DNA of 64,000 nt from Paenibacillus sp. (GCA_023663345.1 JAMPHR010000001.1:295364-359363); one strand, 5' to 3'; counted from the stretch's first letter, positions 26,438 through 36,235 are shown. The notes: generated by a model not told the origin, from the letters alone. Numbers and translations: made by a program.

Positions 26438-29413
26438 ATGTCAATACGGAAAAAAACAATTGCTACGATATTGTGTGGAATCATGTCGGCAATGACGGTC
26501 CATGCCCGCGACACCTATAATTTCAATCCCGGATGGCTACTTATCACAGGCGACATGACCGGGGCGGAGAAGAGAGCGTATGACGACTCGGACTGGAAAA
26601 GGATAACGCTCCCCCACGCCTTTAACGAGGATGAGGCCTACAAGGTGGGCATCGCGGAGATGACCGATACCGTAGCCTGGTATAGAAAGCATTTCAAAGT
26701 GCCGTCGTCGGCCAAAGGGAAAAAGGTGTTCCTGGAGTTTGAAGGCGTGAGGCAAGGGGCTGATTTCTATTTGAACGGACACCATATAGGCTTGCATGAG
26801 AACGGAGTGATGGCTGTGGGGTTTGATGTGACACCCTACATACGTTTCGGAAAGGATAATGTGGTGGCCGTGCGCACCGACAATGACTGGAGATACAAGG
26901 AACGCGCAACAGGAAGCGGGTATCAATGGAACGACCGAAACTTCAACGCAAACTATGGCGGAATACCCAAAAACACGTGGATACATATTACCGACAAGGT
27001 GTATCAGACACTGCCGCTATACAGCAACCTCGGCACCACCGGCACATACGTATATGCAACTGACATTAGAGTGAAAAGCCGCCGGGCCGACATCCACGCC
27101 GAATCGGAAGTAAAAAACGACGGGGCAAAACCTGTGACAGCCATGTACAGGATGAAGATATATGACCTTGACGGCAAGGAGGTGGCTTCGGCCGATGGAT
27201 CAACGGTAACGATAGCTCCAGGTGAAAGCTCCGTGCTCAAGGCATCGACACCGCTGGACAACATACACTTCTGGAGCTGGGGATACGGTTATCTCTACAA
27301 GGTAAAGACCTGCCTTGTGATTGACGGAAAGGAACTTGACGAGGTAACAACCACCACGGGATTCCGCAAGACACGTTTCGGGGAAGGAAAGATATGGATA
27401 AACGACCGTGTGATACAGATGAAAGGATATGCCCAGAGGTCGAGCAACGAATGGCCCGGCGTGGGGATGTCGGTGGCTCCATGGATGAGCGATTACTCCA
27501 ATTCGCTCATGGTGGAGAGCAACGGCAACTTTGTGAGATGGATGCACATATCGCCGTGGAGACAGGATGTGGAGTCGTGTGACCGTGTCGGCCTGATGCA
27601 GATGCTTCCGGCAGGCGATGCCGAAAAGGATGTGAATGACCGCCGGTGGGAACACAGAAAAGACCTGATGCGCGACGCAATGATATATTACCGCAACAGC
27701 CCGAGCGTAATATTCTGGGAATGTGGCAACGAGTCGATAAGCCGTGAGCACATGCTTGAGATGAGAGCTATACGTGATATGTATGACCCTCATGGCGGAC
27801 GAGCCATAGGGTCGCGCGAGATGCTTGACATACGCGAGGCCGAATATGGCGGCGAGATGCTGTATGTCAACAAAAGCGAGCATAGCCCGATGGTTCAGAC
27901 CGAATATTGCCGTGATGAAGGTCTGCGAAAGTATTGGGACGACTGGAGCTACCCATATCACAAGCAGGGCGACGGTCCGCTACACAAGGGAAAGGACGCA
28001 TCGGCCTACAACCAGAACCAGGATATGCTCACAGTGGAATTTGTGAGAAGATGGTATGACTTCTGGCGCGAACGCCCCGGAACTGGCAGACGCGTAAATT
28101 CGGGAGGCGCGAAAATCATATTCTCGGACACCCAGACCCACGGACGCAGTGCCGAGAATTACCGCTTGAGCGGAGTAGTGGATGCCATGAGGATCCCCAA
28201 GGACGGATTCTTTGCCCACAAGGTGATGTGGGATGCCTGGGTGGATCCCGAGAAATATGCTACACATATTGTGGGGCACTGGAATTATCACGAAGGTACT
28301 GTCAAGCCAGTGTATGTGGTATCGACATGTGATTCAGTGGAAATAAAGGTCAACGGCAGGAGCTATGGTCCGGGACGGCAGGAATACCGCTTTCTGTTCA
28401 CATTTGACTCCATCCCCTATCAGGCAGGAAAGATCGAGGCAATAGGATATGACCGCAACGGTACCCGACGCACCGAAAGCGCCATTGAGACAGCCGGGAA
28501 ACCCGAGGCGCTACGGCTCACTTTGATCAACGGCCCTGACGGAGTACATGCCGACGGAGCCGACCTGGCTCTTGTGCAGGTGGAAGTGGTGGACAGCAAG
28601 GGGCGTCGCTGTCCGCTCGCCAACGACACTATCCATTTCAGTCTCTCAGGCCCGATGGAATGGCGTGGAGGTGTGGCCCAGGGGAAAGATAATTTCGCGG
28701 GGGCGACATCGTTGCCGGTGGAGTGCGGAATAAACCGCGTGATGCTGAGATCCACTCCCGAAGCGGGACATGTGAAGCTCTCCGCTTCAGCCCGAGGATT
28801 AGAAGGCGGGGAAATCTCATTTGAGACACTTCCCGTAGAAGTGACCGACGGCCTCACAAAATTCATACCAGCATCGGCCCTCCCCTCCCGACTCGACCGT
28901 GGCGAGACTCCTGAGGGACCATCATACACCGACTCGAAAATAGATGTGAGAATAGCGGAAGCTAAGGCCGGATGCAACCAGGAGACGGCTTCGGCAAGCT
29001 ACGATGACAATGAACTGAGCGAGTGGAAGAATGACGGACGGTTAGCCACCGGATGGATCTCCTACCGGCTCGAACGTCGCGCAGCAATCGATGATATATG
29101 CGTGAAACTCACGGGGTGGCGACAGCGTTCGTATCCGATCGAAGTGTATGCCGGCGATACCCTCGTATGGAGCGGCAACACCGACCGGAGCCTCGGGTAT
29201 GTTCACCTGAATATCGACAAACCGGTGATGGCCGATACCTACACCATACGTCTGAAGGGCAGTGCAACCGACAGCGATGCCTTCGGCCAAATCATCGAAG
29301 TGGCCGAGCCGGCCGCCGGAGAGCTTGACCTGTTCAAGGCCAAAGGGGGCGACAAGGTTAACAATGAATTGAGAATCGTGGAGATAGAATTTCTCGAGTC
29401 GCTCAATCAATAG
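26438..29413 (+). CDS. Glycoside hydrolase family 2 with C-terminal carbohydrate-binding domain
   Basis: A 991-residue secreted enzyme; signal peptide ends near VHARD (24). The GH2 sandwich (FNPGWLLITGD ... VFLEFEGVRQGADFYLNGHHIG), Ig-like domain and TIM barrel are present. The acid/base Glu lies in FWECGNESISREH (near 430) and the nucleophile Glu is probably in MVQTEYCRDE (near 488). After the barrel come two sandwich domains, and at about 840-960 an F5/8-type-C-like binding domain (ASYDDNELSEWKNDGRLATGWISYRLERRAAIDDICVKL...). This layout is longer than the GH2 on the other strand and suggests a different linkage or polymer. It is the first gene of a GH2-GH115 pair (gap 49 bases). Codon choice differs from the sdh and sus genes, with more AGA/AGG arginine and ATA isoleucine. 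Confidence 0.88.
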   Translation: MSIRKKTIATILCGIMSAMTVHARDTYNFNPGWLLITGDMTGAEKRAYDDSDWKRITLPHAFNEDEAYKVGIAEMTDTVAWYRKHFKVPSSAKGKKVFLEFEGVRQGADFYLNGHHIGLHENGVMAVGFDVTPYIRFGKDNVVAVRTDNDWRYKERATGSGYQWNDRNFNANYGGIPKNTWIHITDKVYQTLPLYSNLGTTGTYVYATDIRVKSRRADIHAESEVKNDGAKPVTAMYRMKIYDLDGKEVASADGSTVTIAPGESSVLKASTPLDNIHFWSWGYGYLYKVKTCLVIDGKELDEVTTTTGFRKTRFGEGKIWINDRVIQMKGYAQRSSNEWPGVGMSVAPWMSDYSNSLMVESNGNFVRWMHISPWRQDVESCDRVGLMQMLPAGDAEKDVNDRRWEHRKDLMRDAMIYYRNSPSVIFWECGNESISREHMLEMRAIRDMYDPHGGRAIGSREMLDIREAEYGGEMLYVNKSEHSPMVQTEYCRDEGLRKYWDDWSYPYHKQGDGPLHKGKDASAYNQNQDMLTVEFVRRWYDFWRERPGTGRRVNSGGAKIIFSDTQTHGRSAENYRLSGVVDAMRIPKDGFFAHKVMWDAWVDPEKYATHIVGHWNYHEGTVKPVYVVSTCDSVEIKVNGRSYGPGRQEYRFLFTFDSIPYQAGKIEAIGYDRNGTRRTESAIETAGKPEALRLTLINGPDGVHADGADLALVQVEVVDSKGRRCPLANDTIHFSLSGPMEWRGGVAQGKDNFAGATSLPVECGINRVMLRSTPEAGHVKLSASARGLEGGEISFETLPVEVTDGLTKFIPASALPSRLDRGETPEGPSYTDSKIDVRIAEAKAGCNQETASASYDDNELSEWKNDGRLATGWISYRLERRAAIDDICVKLTGWRQRSYPIEVYAGDTLVWSGNTDRSLGYVHLNIDKPVMADTYTIRLKGSATDSDAFGQIIEVAEPAAGELDLFKAKGGDKVNNELRIVEIEFLESLNQ

Positions 29414-29462
29414 GAGATCCCCGGTGTATCAAGTGCAATAAATCAGTTAACGTGAACCCACC

Positions 29463-31835
29463 ATGAAAATCGGTAAAAGAATATTTGTCATCTTCATGAT
29501 ATTGGTTTCGGCTGTGGCGGTACAGGCTGAAAAGAAGCCGTTCAAGCTCGACAGGAATGAGAGGTTGAGGATAGAGTGTGCCGAAACGGCGGCTCCGGTG
29601 CTTAAAACAGCATTGGAGATATTCGGGAAAGATATTGGCAATGTGTTGGACATCAGCCCGGAAATATCCGCCCGGAAAGGGAAAATCATAGTCGGGACGG
29701 CTCAGGACCTGCGCAACCGCGTGAAAGGGGCCGATGCCGAACTTGACTCGATAGATGGACGGCGCGAGGCTTTCGCACTCAAAGTGCTCCCCGACGGGCG
29801 ACTGATGATCGCCGGCAGCGACTATCATGGCATGGCTTACGGGGTGATGGAACTGAGCCGGAAACTCGGTGTATCGCCATGGGAATGGTGGGCCGACGCC
29901 ACTCCCGCCAACAGGGAAGAATTCACACTGCCTGCGGGATACTCCGAGATCCAATCGCCATCGGTAGAATACCGTGGCATATTCATCAACGATGAGGACT
30001 GGGGTCTGATGCCATGGAGTGGCAATACCTATGAACCAGGTGGAGAACCCGGCAGAATAGGACCGAAAACAAATGAACGCATATTTCAACTCCTGCTGAG
30101 ATTACGTGCCAATACCTATTGGCCGGCCATGCACGAATGTTCGATACCGTTTTTCCTGATCGACGGCAACAGGGAGATGGCCGAAAAGTACGGTATATAT
30201 ATCGGAGGCTCTCATTGCGAACCGATGGCTTGCAACGCGGCCGGAGAATGGAAAAGGAGAGGAACAGGAGAATATAATTATGTCAGCAACAGTGATGGAG
30301 TAGGCCGATTCTGGGAGGACCGCGTTAAAGCAGTGGCCGACCAGGAGATACTTTATACATTGGGCATGAGAGGCGTACACGACAGCGCGATGAAAGGGGC
30401 AAAAACTGTCGAGGAGGGGAAACAGGTCCTCGACCGTGTGTTTACCGATCAGAGAAATCTGTTGCGCAAATACGTAAACCCCGATGTCACCAAGGTGCCT
30501 CAGATATTCATCCCCTACAAGGAAGTGCTCGACATATACAATGCCGGACTTGAGGTGCCCGATGATGTTGCCCTCATGTGGTGCGACGACAATTACGGTT
30601 ACATAAGGCATTTCCCAACGGAAGCCGAGCGCAAGCGCAAGGGAGGCAACGGGGTGTACTATCATGTGTCGTATTGGGGACGTCCTCACGACTATCTATG
30701 GCTCGGCACGTTCAGTCCCTATCTGCTGTATCAGCAGATGTCGCTCGCCTACGACCGTGGTATCCAGAAGATATGGATACTCAATGTGGGCGACATAAAG
30801 CCGGCAGAATATCAGATAGAACTGTTCCTCGATATGGCATGGGACATTGACAAAGTGAAATGCCAGGGTCCGGAGAATCACTTGAAAGGATTTTTGAGCC
30901 GAGAATTTGGGAATGGATATGCCCAATCACTCACCGACGTAATGAACGAGCACTACAGACTCGCATATATCCGCAAACCTGAACACATGGGCAACACACG
31001 CACTGAGGAAGCCCGCAAGGCTTATTTCAGTACCATACGTGACCTTGACTGGGGTCAGGATTCGCTATTGAACCGACGTAACGGATATATGAGACTGTCG
31101 GACGAGGTCGAGAATATCGGCAGAGATATCCCATCGGACCGACAGGATACTTATTTCCAACTGATAAAATATCCAGTGCAATGTGCCGCCCTGATGAACA
31201 AGAAATTCATCGACGCGCAAATGGCCCGTCACGGACTTGCTGACTGGAAGCACAGCGATGAGGCCTACGACAGCATAGCTACACTCACCCGCATATACAA
31301 TGAAGGTATCAATAATAACGGTAAATGGAGAGGCATCATGGATATGGCTCCAAGAAAACTTCCGGTATTCGCCCGCGTGCCCCACTCCACCGATTCGGTA
31401 AATATAGCTGAACCGGGGCGGCCGGCAATAATTTTTAACGGCAAAAATGGCATTGGGCGTTTCACGCCATGTGAGAATCTCGGATACGGAGGCGGTGCGG
31501 TAGCCGTAGCCAAGGGGGATGAGATAGCATTTGATATCCCATCCGTGAGCAATTGTGATTCCATCACAGTGGACATCAGATTACTGCCATCTCACCCGGT
31601 CGAGGGATCAACCATCTCGTTCAATCTGCTTATGGACGGTGAACCCATTGAGGAAAATATCAATTTCGCCACCCAAGGCCGAAGCGAGGAATGGAAACTC
31701 AATGTGATGGGCAATCAGGCCATAAGGAAATTCAGAATACGCAACGATGGAAACAGCCATAAAATAAGTATAATCCCTGTGACTCATGGAGTGGTGCTCG
31801 ACCAGATGCTTATATGGCAGGACTACAGCATATAG
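29463..31835 (+). CDS. GH115 alpha-glucuronidase
   Basis: A 790-residue secreted enzyme that removes (4-O-methyl-)glucuronic acid from polysaccharide side chains. Signal peptide ends near VQAEK (22). Hallmark segments of GH115 are present: GSDYHGMAYGVMELSRKLGVSPWEWWADATP (about 118-150), VEYRGIFINDEDWGL (about 172-187), NTYWPAMHE (about 218-226), and a barrel with MWCDDNYGYIRHFPTEAERKRKGGNGVYYHVSYWGRPHDYLW (about 380-420). It is somewhat short for the family, which may mean a reduced C-terminal domain. Known members act on glucuronoxylan or on glucuronate-capped arabinogalactan. With GH2 and PL11 neighbours, arabinogalactan on rhamnogalacturonan I is the more likely target here. It ends the plus-strand PUL operon before a strong terminator. 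Confidence 0.9.
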   Translation: MKIGKRIFVIFMILVSAVAVQAEKKPFKLDRNERLRIECAETAAPVLKTALEIFGKDIGNVLDISPEISARKGKIIVGTAQDLRNRVKGADAELDSIDGRREAFALKVLPDGRLMIAGSDYHGMAYGVMELSRKLGVSPWEWWADATPANREEFTLPAGYSEIQSPSVEYRGIFINDEDWGLMPWSGNTYEPGGEPGRIGPKTNERIFQLLLRLRANTYWPAMHECSIPFFLIDGNREMAEKYGIYIGGSHCEPMACNAAGEWKRRGTGEYNYVSNSDGVGRFWEDRVKAVADQEILYTLGMRGVHDSAMKGAKTVEEGKQVLDRVFTDQRNLLRKYVNPDVTKVPQIFIPYKEVLDIYNAGLEVPDDVALMWCDDNYGYIRHFPTEAERKRKGGNGVYYHVSYWGRPHDYLWLGTFSPYLLYQQMSLAYDRGIQKIWILNVGDIKPAEYQIELFLDMAWDIDKVKCQGPENHLKGFLSREFGNGYAQSLTDVMNEHYRLAYIRKPEHMGNTRTEEARKAYFSTIRDLDWGQDSLLNRRNGYMRLSDEVENIGRDIPSDRQDTYFQLIKYPVQCAALMNKKFIDAQMARHGLADWKHSDEAYDSIATLTRIYNEGINNNGKWRGIMDMAPRKLPVFARVPHSTDSVNIAEPGRPAIIFNGKNGIGRFTPCENLGYGGGAVAVAKGDEIAFDIPSVSNCDSITVDIRLLPSHPVEGSTISFNLLMDGEPIEENINFATQGRSEEWKLNVMGNQAIRKFRIRNDGNSHKISIIPVTHGVVLDQMLIWQDYSI

Positions 31836-31890
31836 TCAGCGATAATTCTATAATACAGTAAACACACACTGCTTCTCCTCTCTTCCAATG

Positions 31891-31927
31891 AAAAAGGATT
31901 GCACGGATCGCCTGCAATCCTTTTTTT
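31891..31927 (+). terminator. Terminator after GH115
   Basis: AAAAAGGATTGCA pairs with TGCAATCCTTTTTTT around a 9-base loop (GGATTGCA 31896-31903, TGCAATCC 31913-31920), followed by seven T. It marks the right edge of the PUL. Confidence 0.92.
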
Positions 31928-31936
31928 ATGCCCCGC

Positions 31937-31967
31937 TTGCATAAAGCGGTAGAAAAATATAATTTTG
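31937..31967 (+). promoter_or_regulatory. Promoter of pepC
   Basis: TTG at 31937-31939, 20-base spacer, TAATTTTG at 31960-31967. The start codon follows 44 bases later. Confidence 0.8.
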
Positions 31968-32011
31968 CACTACATGCGAATATCAACCATAATACCATAA
32001 AATAACCAATC

Positions 32012-33421
32012 ATGAATCATCGACATCTATTTGCCGTGGCAATGAGTCTGGCTGTCCTTGCCCCGGCCAAAGCATCCTCACCGGTCGACAGCAACGGAGG
32101 CCTGTCACTCCAAGCCATCGAACAGATCAAAAAATCATACGAGGCAACTCCGGCCAACAAGGCTCTCCACAACGCCATTGCCGGAACCGCGCTTGCCGAT
32201 CTTGCCCTCAACGCCGACAACAAGAATAATTTCGACGACCATTTCTCCCATCGTGTGCCGAGCAAAGGGATCACCAACCAAAAGTCATCGGGCCGTTGCT
32301 GGCTCTTTACCGGACTGAATGTGCTGAGAGCCCAGATGATGTCGGAGCATGACCTCCCGATGCTCGAACTGTCTCAGACATATAATTTCTTTTGGGATCA
32401 GCTTGAGAAATCCAATCTTTTCCTTCAAGGCATAATTGATACGGCTGACCGTCCTGACGATGACCGCACAGTAGACTGGCTTTTTGCCAATCCACTGTCG
32501 GACGGCGGACAATACACCGGCGTGGCTGACATTATCATGAAATACGGAGTGGTGCCCATAGAAGTAATGGGTGAGACAGCAAGCAGCCAGAGCACTTCCA
32601 AGATGCGTCAGCTACTCAGCCTCCGCCTCAGGGAAGATGGCCTGACCCTGCGCCGGATGGCGGCCGAGCGTGCCGACAAGAAAACACTTGTAAACAAAAA
32701 ACTCGAGATGCTCGGTGATGTGTACCGTATTCTGGCCCTGAATCTCGGCGAACCTCCTACTGAATTCACATGGACCCGCCGTGACAAGGACGGAAAGGCC
32801 GTAAATACCAAGACCTATACACCGCAATCGTTCTACAAGGAGTATGCCGGGAATGATCTTAAAAACAATTATGTGATGCTCATGAACGATCCTACACGCG
32901 AGTATTACAAGAACTATGAGATCGAGTTTGACCGCCATGCCTACGACGGCAAGAACTGGACATACGTAAATCTTCCCATTGAGGATATCAAGGAGATGGC
33001 CATCGAATCGATAAAGGATAACGCCGCGATGTACATTTCATGTGACGTAAACAAGTTCCTCGACCGTAAGCGCGGAGTGATGGACCTCAACAATTATGAC
33101 TACGATTCACTGCTCGGCACAAAATTCGGAATGGACAAGGCCGAGCGCATCCGCACCCATTCGAGCGCCTCGACCCATGCAATGACCCTTGTGGCCGTCG
33201 ACCTCGACGAGAATGGCACTCCCAAGAAATGGATGGTGGAGAACAGCTGGGGCGAAGGAGCCAACAAAGGTCATCTCATAATGACCGACAAATGGTTTGA
33301 CGAGTACATGTTCCGAGTGGTAGTGGGCAAAAAGTATATCACTCCCAAGGTGGAAAAGATACTCAAGCAACAGCCTACACTGCTTCCGCCGTGGGATCCT
33401 ATGTTCTCACCCGAGGAATAA
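32012..33421 (+). CDS. pepC: Aminopeptidase C / bleomycin hydrolase-like C1 peptidase with signal peptide
   Basis: A 469-residue papain-fold cysteine peptidase of the C1B group. The active site can be read: Gln and Cys in TNQKSSGRCWLFTGLN (Cys near residue 94), His in SSASTHAMTLVAVD (near 390), and Asn in WMVENSWGEG (near 413). Cytosolic PepC normally has no signal sequence. This one begins MNHRHLFAVAMSLAVLAPAKASSP, a clear export signal, so it likely acts in the periplasm or outside the cell on peptides. This is a known habit of Bacteroidota homologues. It is transcribed alone from its own promoter and ends at the convergent stem-loops shared with htrA. Confidence 0.9.
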   Translation: MNHRHLFAVAMSLAVLAPAKASSPVDSNGGLSLQAIEQIKKSYEATPANKALHNAIAGTALADLALNADNKNNFDDHFSHRVPSKGITNQKSSGRCWLFTGLNVLRAQMMSEHDLPMLELSQTYNFFWDQLEKSNLFLQGIIDTADRPDDDRTVDWLFANPLSDGGQYTGVADIIMKYGVVPIEVMGETASSQSTSKMRQLLSLRLREDGLTLRRMAAERADKKTLVNKKLEMLGDVYRILALNLGEPPTEFTWTRRDKDGKAVNTKTYTPQSFYKEYAGNDLKNNYVMLMNDPTREYYKNYEIEFDRHAYDGKNWTYVNLPIEDIKEMAIESIKDNAAMYISCDVNKFLDRKRGVMDLNNYDYDSLLGTKFGMDKAERIRTHSSASTHAMTLVAVDLDENGTPKKWMVENSWGEGANKGHLIMTDKWFDEYMFRVVVGKKYITPKVEKILKQQPTLLPPWDPMFSPEE

Positions 33422-33442
33422 GACTTACATTTCCATATAGCT

Positions 33443-33468
33443 AAGAGGTTGTTTAGAAACAACCTCTT
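33443..33468 (+). terminator. Stem-loop after pepC
   Basis: AAGAGGTTGTTT (33443-33454) pairs perfectly with AAACAACCTCTT (33457-33468) around a tight loop. It lacks a T run on the plus side, so it may act together with the neighbouring hairpin. Confidence 0.6.
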
Positions 33469-33476
33469 AAAAAATT

Positions 33477-33509
33477 GTGCCGGGCGGATCATCGCGATCA
33501 GCCCGGCAC
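33477..33509 (-). terminator. Terminator of the htrA gene
   Basis: GTGCCGGGC (33477-33485) pairs with GCCCGGCAC (33501-33509). Read on the minus strand, the stem is followed directly by AATTTTTTAAG, a good T tract, which suits termination of the protease gene ending at 33596. Confidence 0.8.
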
Positions 33510-33595
33510 TTCTGTAATCTATTATTTAACCTTTACTTTAATTTATCACATTATCAATCAATCATTTATTAAAGCACAGATTTGTAGTTTCGTTA

Positions 33596-35143
33596 TTATT
33601 GATCGCCTGACAGGTCGAGCCAGTAACCACGGACCTTGCCATCGGGATAGCATCCGCGTATCACCATCTCACGCTCTACGTTCTCAGACTTCATTATCAT
33701 GCGATAGATATTCTCAACATCGGCCGGAGTTGCGACACGACGCTTGTTAATCGAGGTGATGATGAAGCCGTTCTTAACGCCTGCATCACGCATGATACCA
33801 TTGCCGAGCTCCACTACCTGCACACCGCCCTGGAGACCAAGCTGGCGGAGCGTATTGGCGCTTGCTTTCTTAAATTCACAACCGAGATCGGTGAACTCGA
33901 CAGCTTTGGTGAGATTGGTAGTGCCCTTGGGGTTAAGGAGCTGTACCTCGGTGCTCTTGCGCACGTTGTCGCGTATGAAGTCGACCTTCACCTTGTCACC
34001 GGGACGGTGCTTGGCTATCTGCTCATGGAGCTGGGTCATCTTGTCGGTGGGCTTTCCATTCACGGCCACGATGACGTCTCCTGACTGTAGACCTGCCTCC
34101 TTGGCCGAACGGGATGAAACCTCGCTGACATAAACACCCTGGGTCACAGCTGTAATACCCTTCTCCTTGGCTAACTCGGAATTCAAATCACCGCCGGCGA
34201 TGCCGAGGATAGCTCTCTGGACAGTTCCGTACTGGCGGATATCGCTCACCACTTTCTTCACAATTGAGGTAGGAACGGCAAATGAATATCCGGCATAGTT
34301 ACCTGTCTGGCTATATATAGCGGTATTTATACCTATCAGCTGGCCCTCGAGATTCACGAGCGCACCTCCCGAGTTTCCGGGATTCACGGCTGCATCAGTC
34401 TGGATATATGACTCGATGCTCATGGGGCGACCGTTACGGGAATTGCCGCCTATGCTACGGGCCTTGGCCGAGACGATACCGGTGGTAACAGTGGAGGTGA
34501 ATCCAAAGGGATTGCCCACAGCAAGCACCCACTCGCCTACCTTGAGAGCCTCACTGTCACCCATAGGGATTATGGGCAGGTCGGTAGCATCGATCTTGAT
34601 GAGGGCGAGGTCGCTTGAAGGGTCAGTACCAATGACCGTTGCATCAAATGTGCGATTGTCATTGAGTGTCACCTCCAGGCGCTCGGCCTTGTCAATGACG
34701 TGATTGTTGGTGACGATATATCCGTCGGGGGTGAGTATCACACCTGAACCGAGACCAAGCTGCTGTTCAGATTCCTGCGGTTCCTCCTGATACTGGGGCT
34801 GCTGACGCTGGCCACCGCCGGGAAAACCGAAAAAGTATTCGAAAATGTCGCCTCCGAAGAAACCTCCGTTATTGGCCGACTCGCGCTTGGTGACGAAACT
34901 CTTGATAGAGACCACACCGTTGATTGAACTCTCGGCTGCAGAAGTAAAATCGGTTGCGGTGTTGGGGGTGAGCCCGACTGTATAGAATCCTCCCCCATTG
35001 CCGGTCATATCGCCGGCACCGGTGGAAATGGAAGAGAAATCATCACCAGATGTAAATACCTCCCTGATCACGCCGGCGGTAAGTGCCGAGCTTAACACTG
35101 CAACGCCTGCAGCCAGGAGGATGATCTTGCCTGAAAATTTCAT
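33596..35143 (-). CDS. HtrA/DegP-type periplasmic serine protease
   Basis: A 515-residue envelope quality-control protease and chaperone. From the chosen start: N-terminal membrane signal (residues 1-25), trypsin-like domain with catalytic His148 (TNNHVID), Asp178 (SSDLALIKID) and Ser258 (NPGNSGGALV), then PDZ1 (about 300-390, SRSAKEAGLQSGDVIVAVNGKP) and a second PDZ-like unit (about 410-505, GIMRDAGVKNGFIITSINKRRV). An open frame runs 41 codons further upstream, but the promoter -7 element at 35220-35213 lies inside it, so the ATG at 35143 is the true start. An insert rich in G/Q/E (about 88-130) precedes the His loop, like the flexible LA loop of DegP. Stand-alone gene. Confidence 0.94.
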   Translation of the reverse strand: MKFSGKIILLAAGVAVLSSALTAGVIREVFTSGDDFSSISTGAGDMTGNGGGFYTVGLTPNTATDFTSAAESSINGVVSIKSFVTKRESANNGGFFGGDIFEYFFGFPGGGQRQQPQYQEEPQESEQQLGLGSGVILTPDGYIVTNNHVIDKAERLEVTLNDNRTFDATVIGTDPSSDLALIKIDATDLPIIPMGDSEALKVGEWVLAVGNPFGFTSTVTTGIVSAKARSIGGNSRNGRPMSIESYIQTDAAVNPGNSGGALVNLEGQLIGINTAIYSQTGNYAGYSFAVPTSIVKKVVSDIRQYGTVQRAILGIAGGDLNSELAKEKGITAVTQGVYVSEVSSRSAKEAGLQSGDVIVAVNGKPTDKMTQLHEQIAKHRPGDKVKVDFIRDNVRKSTEVQLLNPKGTTNLTKAVEFTDLGCEFKKASANTLRQLGLQGGVQVVELGNGIMRDAGVKNGFIITSINKRRVATPADVENIYRMIMKSENVEREMVIRGCYPDGKVRGYWLDLSGDQ

Positions 35144-35212
35144 ATTAATATTATGATAGTGGTTGGTAAATAAATTCGGTTGGTTTACATTCTTATGACG
35201 GCAAAACGTGTG

Positions 35213-35245
35213 CAAAGTTACATGGCCAATCACAAGATTAAACAA
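35213..35245 (-). promoter_or_regulatory. Promoter of the HtrA gene
   Basis: On the minus strand TTG (35245-35243), 22-base spacer, TAACTTTG (35220-35213). Predicted leader is about 65 nt to the start at 35143. Confidence 0.65.
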
Positions 35246-35326
35246 TTTTAATAGCTTCCGCTCCATTTTAAGGAATATTTACGGCAACGTAATATTCATT
35301 GGCGTAACAATCTAAAAATAAATGTA

Positions 35327-35334
35327 TAACTTTG
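35327..35334 (+). promoter_or_regulatory. -7 element directly before the NlpC lipoprotein gene
   Basis: TAACTTTG ends only 7 bases before the ATG at 35342, so the transcript would begin within a few bases of the start codon. A TTG at 35299-35301 is 25 bases upstream, longer than the usual spacer. Confidence 0.55.
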
Positions 35335-35341
35335 CATTATT

Positions 35342-36235
35342 ATGTTAAAGAGGATCGCCTTACATATAATTTCAATGTCAGTCCTTGCCATTTTGGCAGG
35401 TTGCGGACCGAGCAGAACAGCCCAGTCACCATCGGCCGGATACACCCCGGGGCACGGTAGCACACCAGGCAATAGCGCATCAGTATCGGCACCACAGTCG
35501 GCTGCGCTCGTATCGGCCGCACGGGCTTGGCTCGGCACCCCCTACCGCTACGGAGGTGAAGACCGCAAGGGTGTGGATTGCTCAGGACTGGTATTAAAGG
35601 TATATAAGGACGCCCTCGGCATATCGTTGCCCAGAAACTCGGGGGAACAGAGAGAATATTGCACACCGGCATCGTTGGGGAACCTGATCCCGGGCGACCT
35701 GATATTCTTCGCCACCGGCAAGAATAAATCCAAGGTGTCGCACGTGGGAATATTCGTAGGTGAAAACCAGATGATACATGCCTCAGCGTCGAAAGGAGTG
35801 ATATTGAGCAGTATAACCGAGCCATATTACACCCGCACATATGTGGGTTCGGGCTTTGTGGAGAAGTATCATGCCATGCTCAAGGAGATTCCGGCCCAGC
35901 AGGAGGCAAAGCCATCGGAGGAAGGATTCACACTGACACCGGTAGCGAGTCTGCCTGTCGCGGTCAATAAACCCGAAAGCAAAAACCAGCCTGAAAGCGA
36001 AAACAGAACCGAAACAGCATCGGTAGCAAAAAAAGAAGCTCCCAAGGTCAACAAAAAAGAACCTGCGACTGTAAAAGTCGTGAAATCTTCGCCCGAGACC
36101 AAACCTCATACCGCCAAACCTGTTACAACGATACAGGCGGCAAGCGTGTCGACTTCATCGACCGGCAATGCTGAGCCTACTCCCGAGGAGGCCCGAGCAT
36201 CAGTACTCAGCTCCTTGAAAGAGAAGGACCTGTAG
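35342..36235 (+). CDS. NlpC/P60 family lipoprotein peptidase
   Basis: A 297-residue lipoprotein with a cell-wall peptidase domain that cuts peptide stems of murein. Signal peptide with lipobox LAGC and lipid-carrying Cys21. The NlpC/P60 domain covers about 52-165, with catalytic Cys80 in GVDCSGLV, His134 in VSHVGIFVG, and polar His146 in MIHAS. The C-terminal 110 residues are a low-complexity K/E/P/T-rich tail (PESKNQPESENRTETASVAKKEAPKVNKKE), probably a flexible linker across the periplasm or wall. The start at 35342 is preferred because the next ATG would lose the positively charged part of the signal. It lies 52 bases before the M16-like gene and may be cotranscribed with it. Confidence 0.92.
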   Translation: MLKRIALHIISMSVLAILAGCGPSRTAQSPSAGYTPGHGSTPGNSASVSAPQSAALVSAARAWLGTPYRYGGEDRKGVDCSGLVLKVYKDALGISLPRNSGEQREYCTPASLGNLIPGDLIFFATGKNKSKVSHVGIFVGENQMIHASASKGVILSSITEPYYTRTYVGSGFVEKYHAMLKEIPAQQEAKPSEEGFTLTPVASLPVAVNKPESKNQPESENRTETASVAKKEAPKVNKKEPATVKVVKSSPETKPHTAKPVTTIQAASVSTSSTGNAEPTPEEARASVLSSLKEKDL

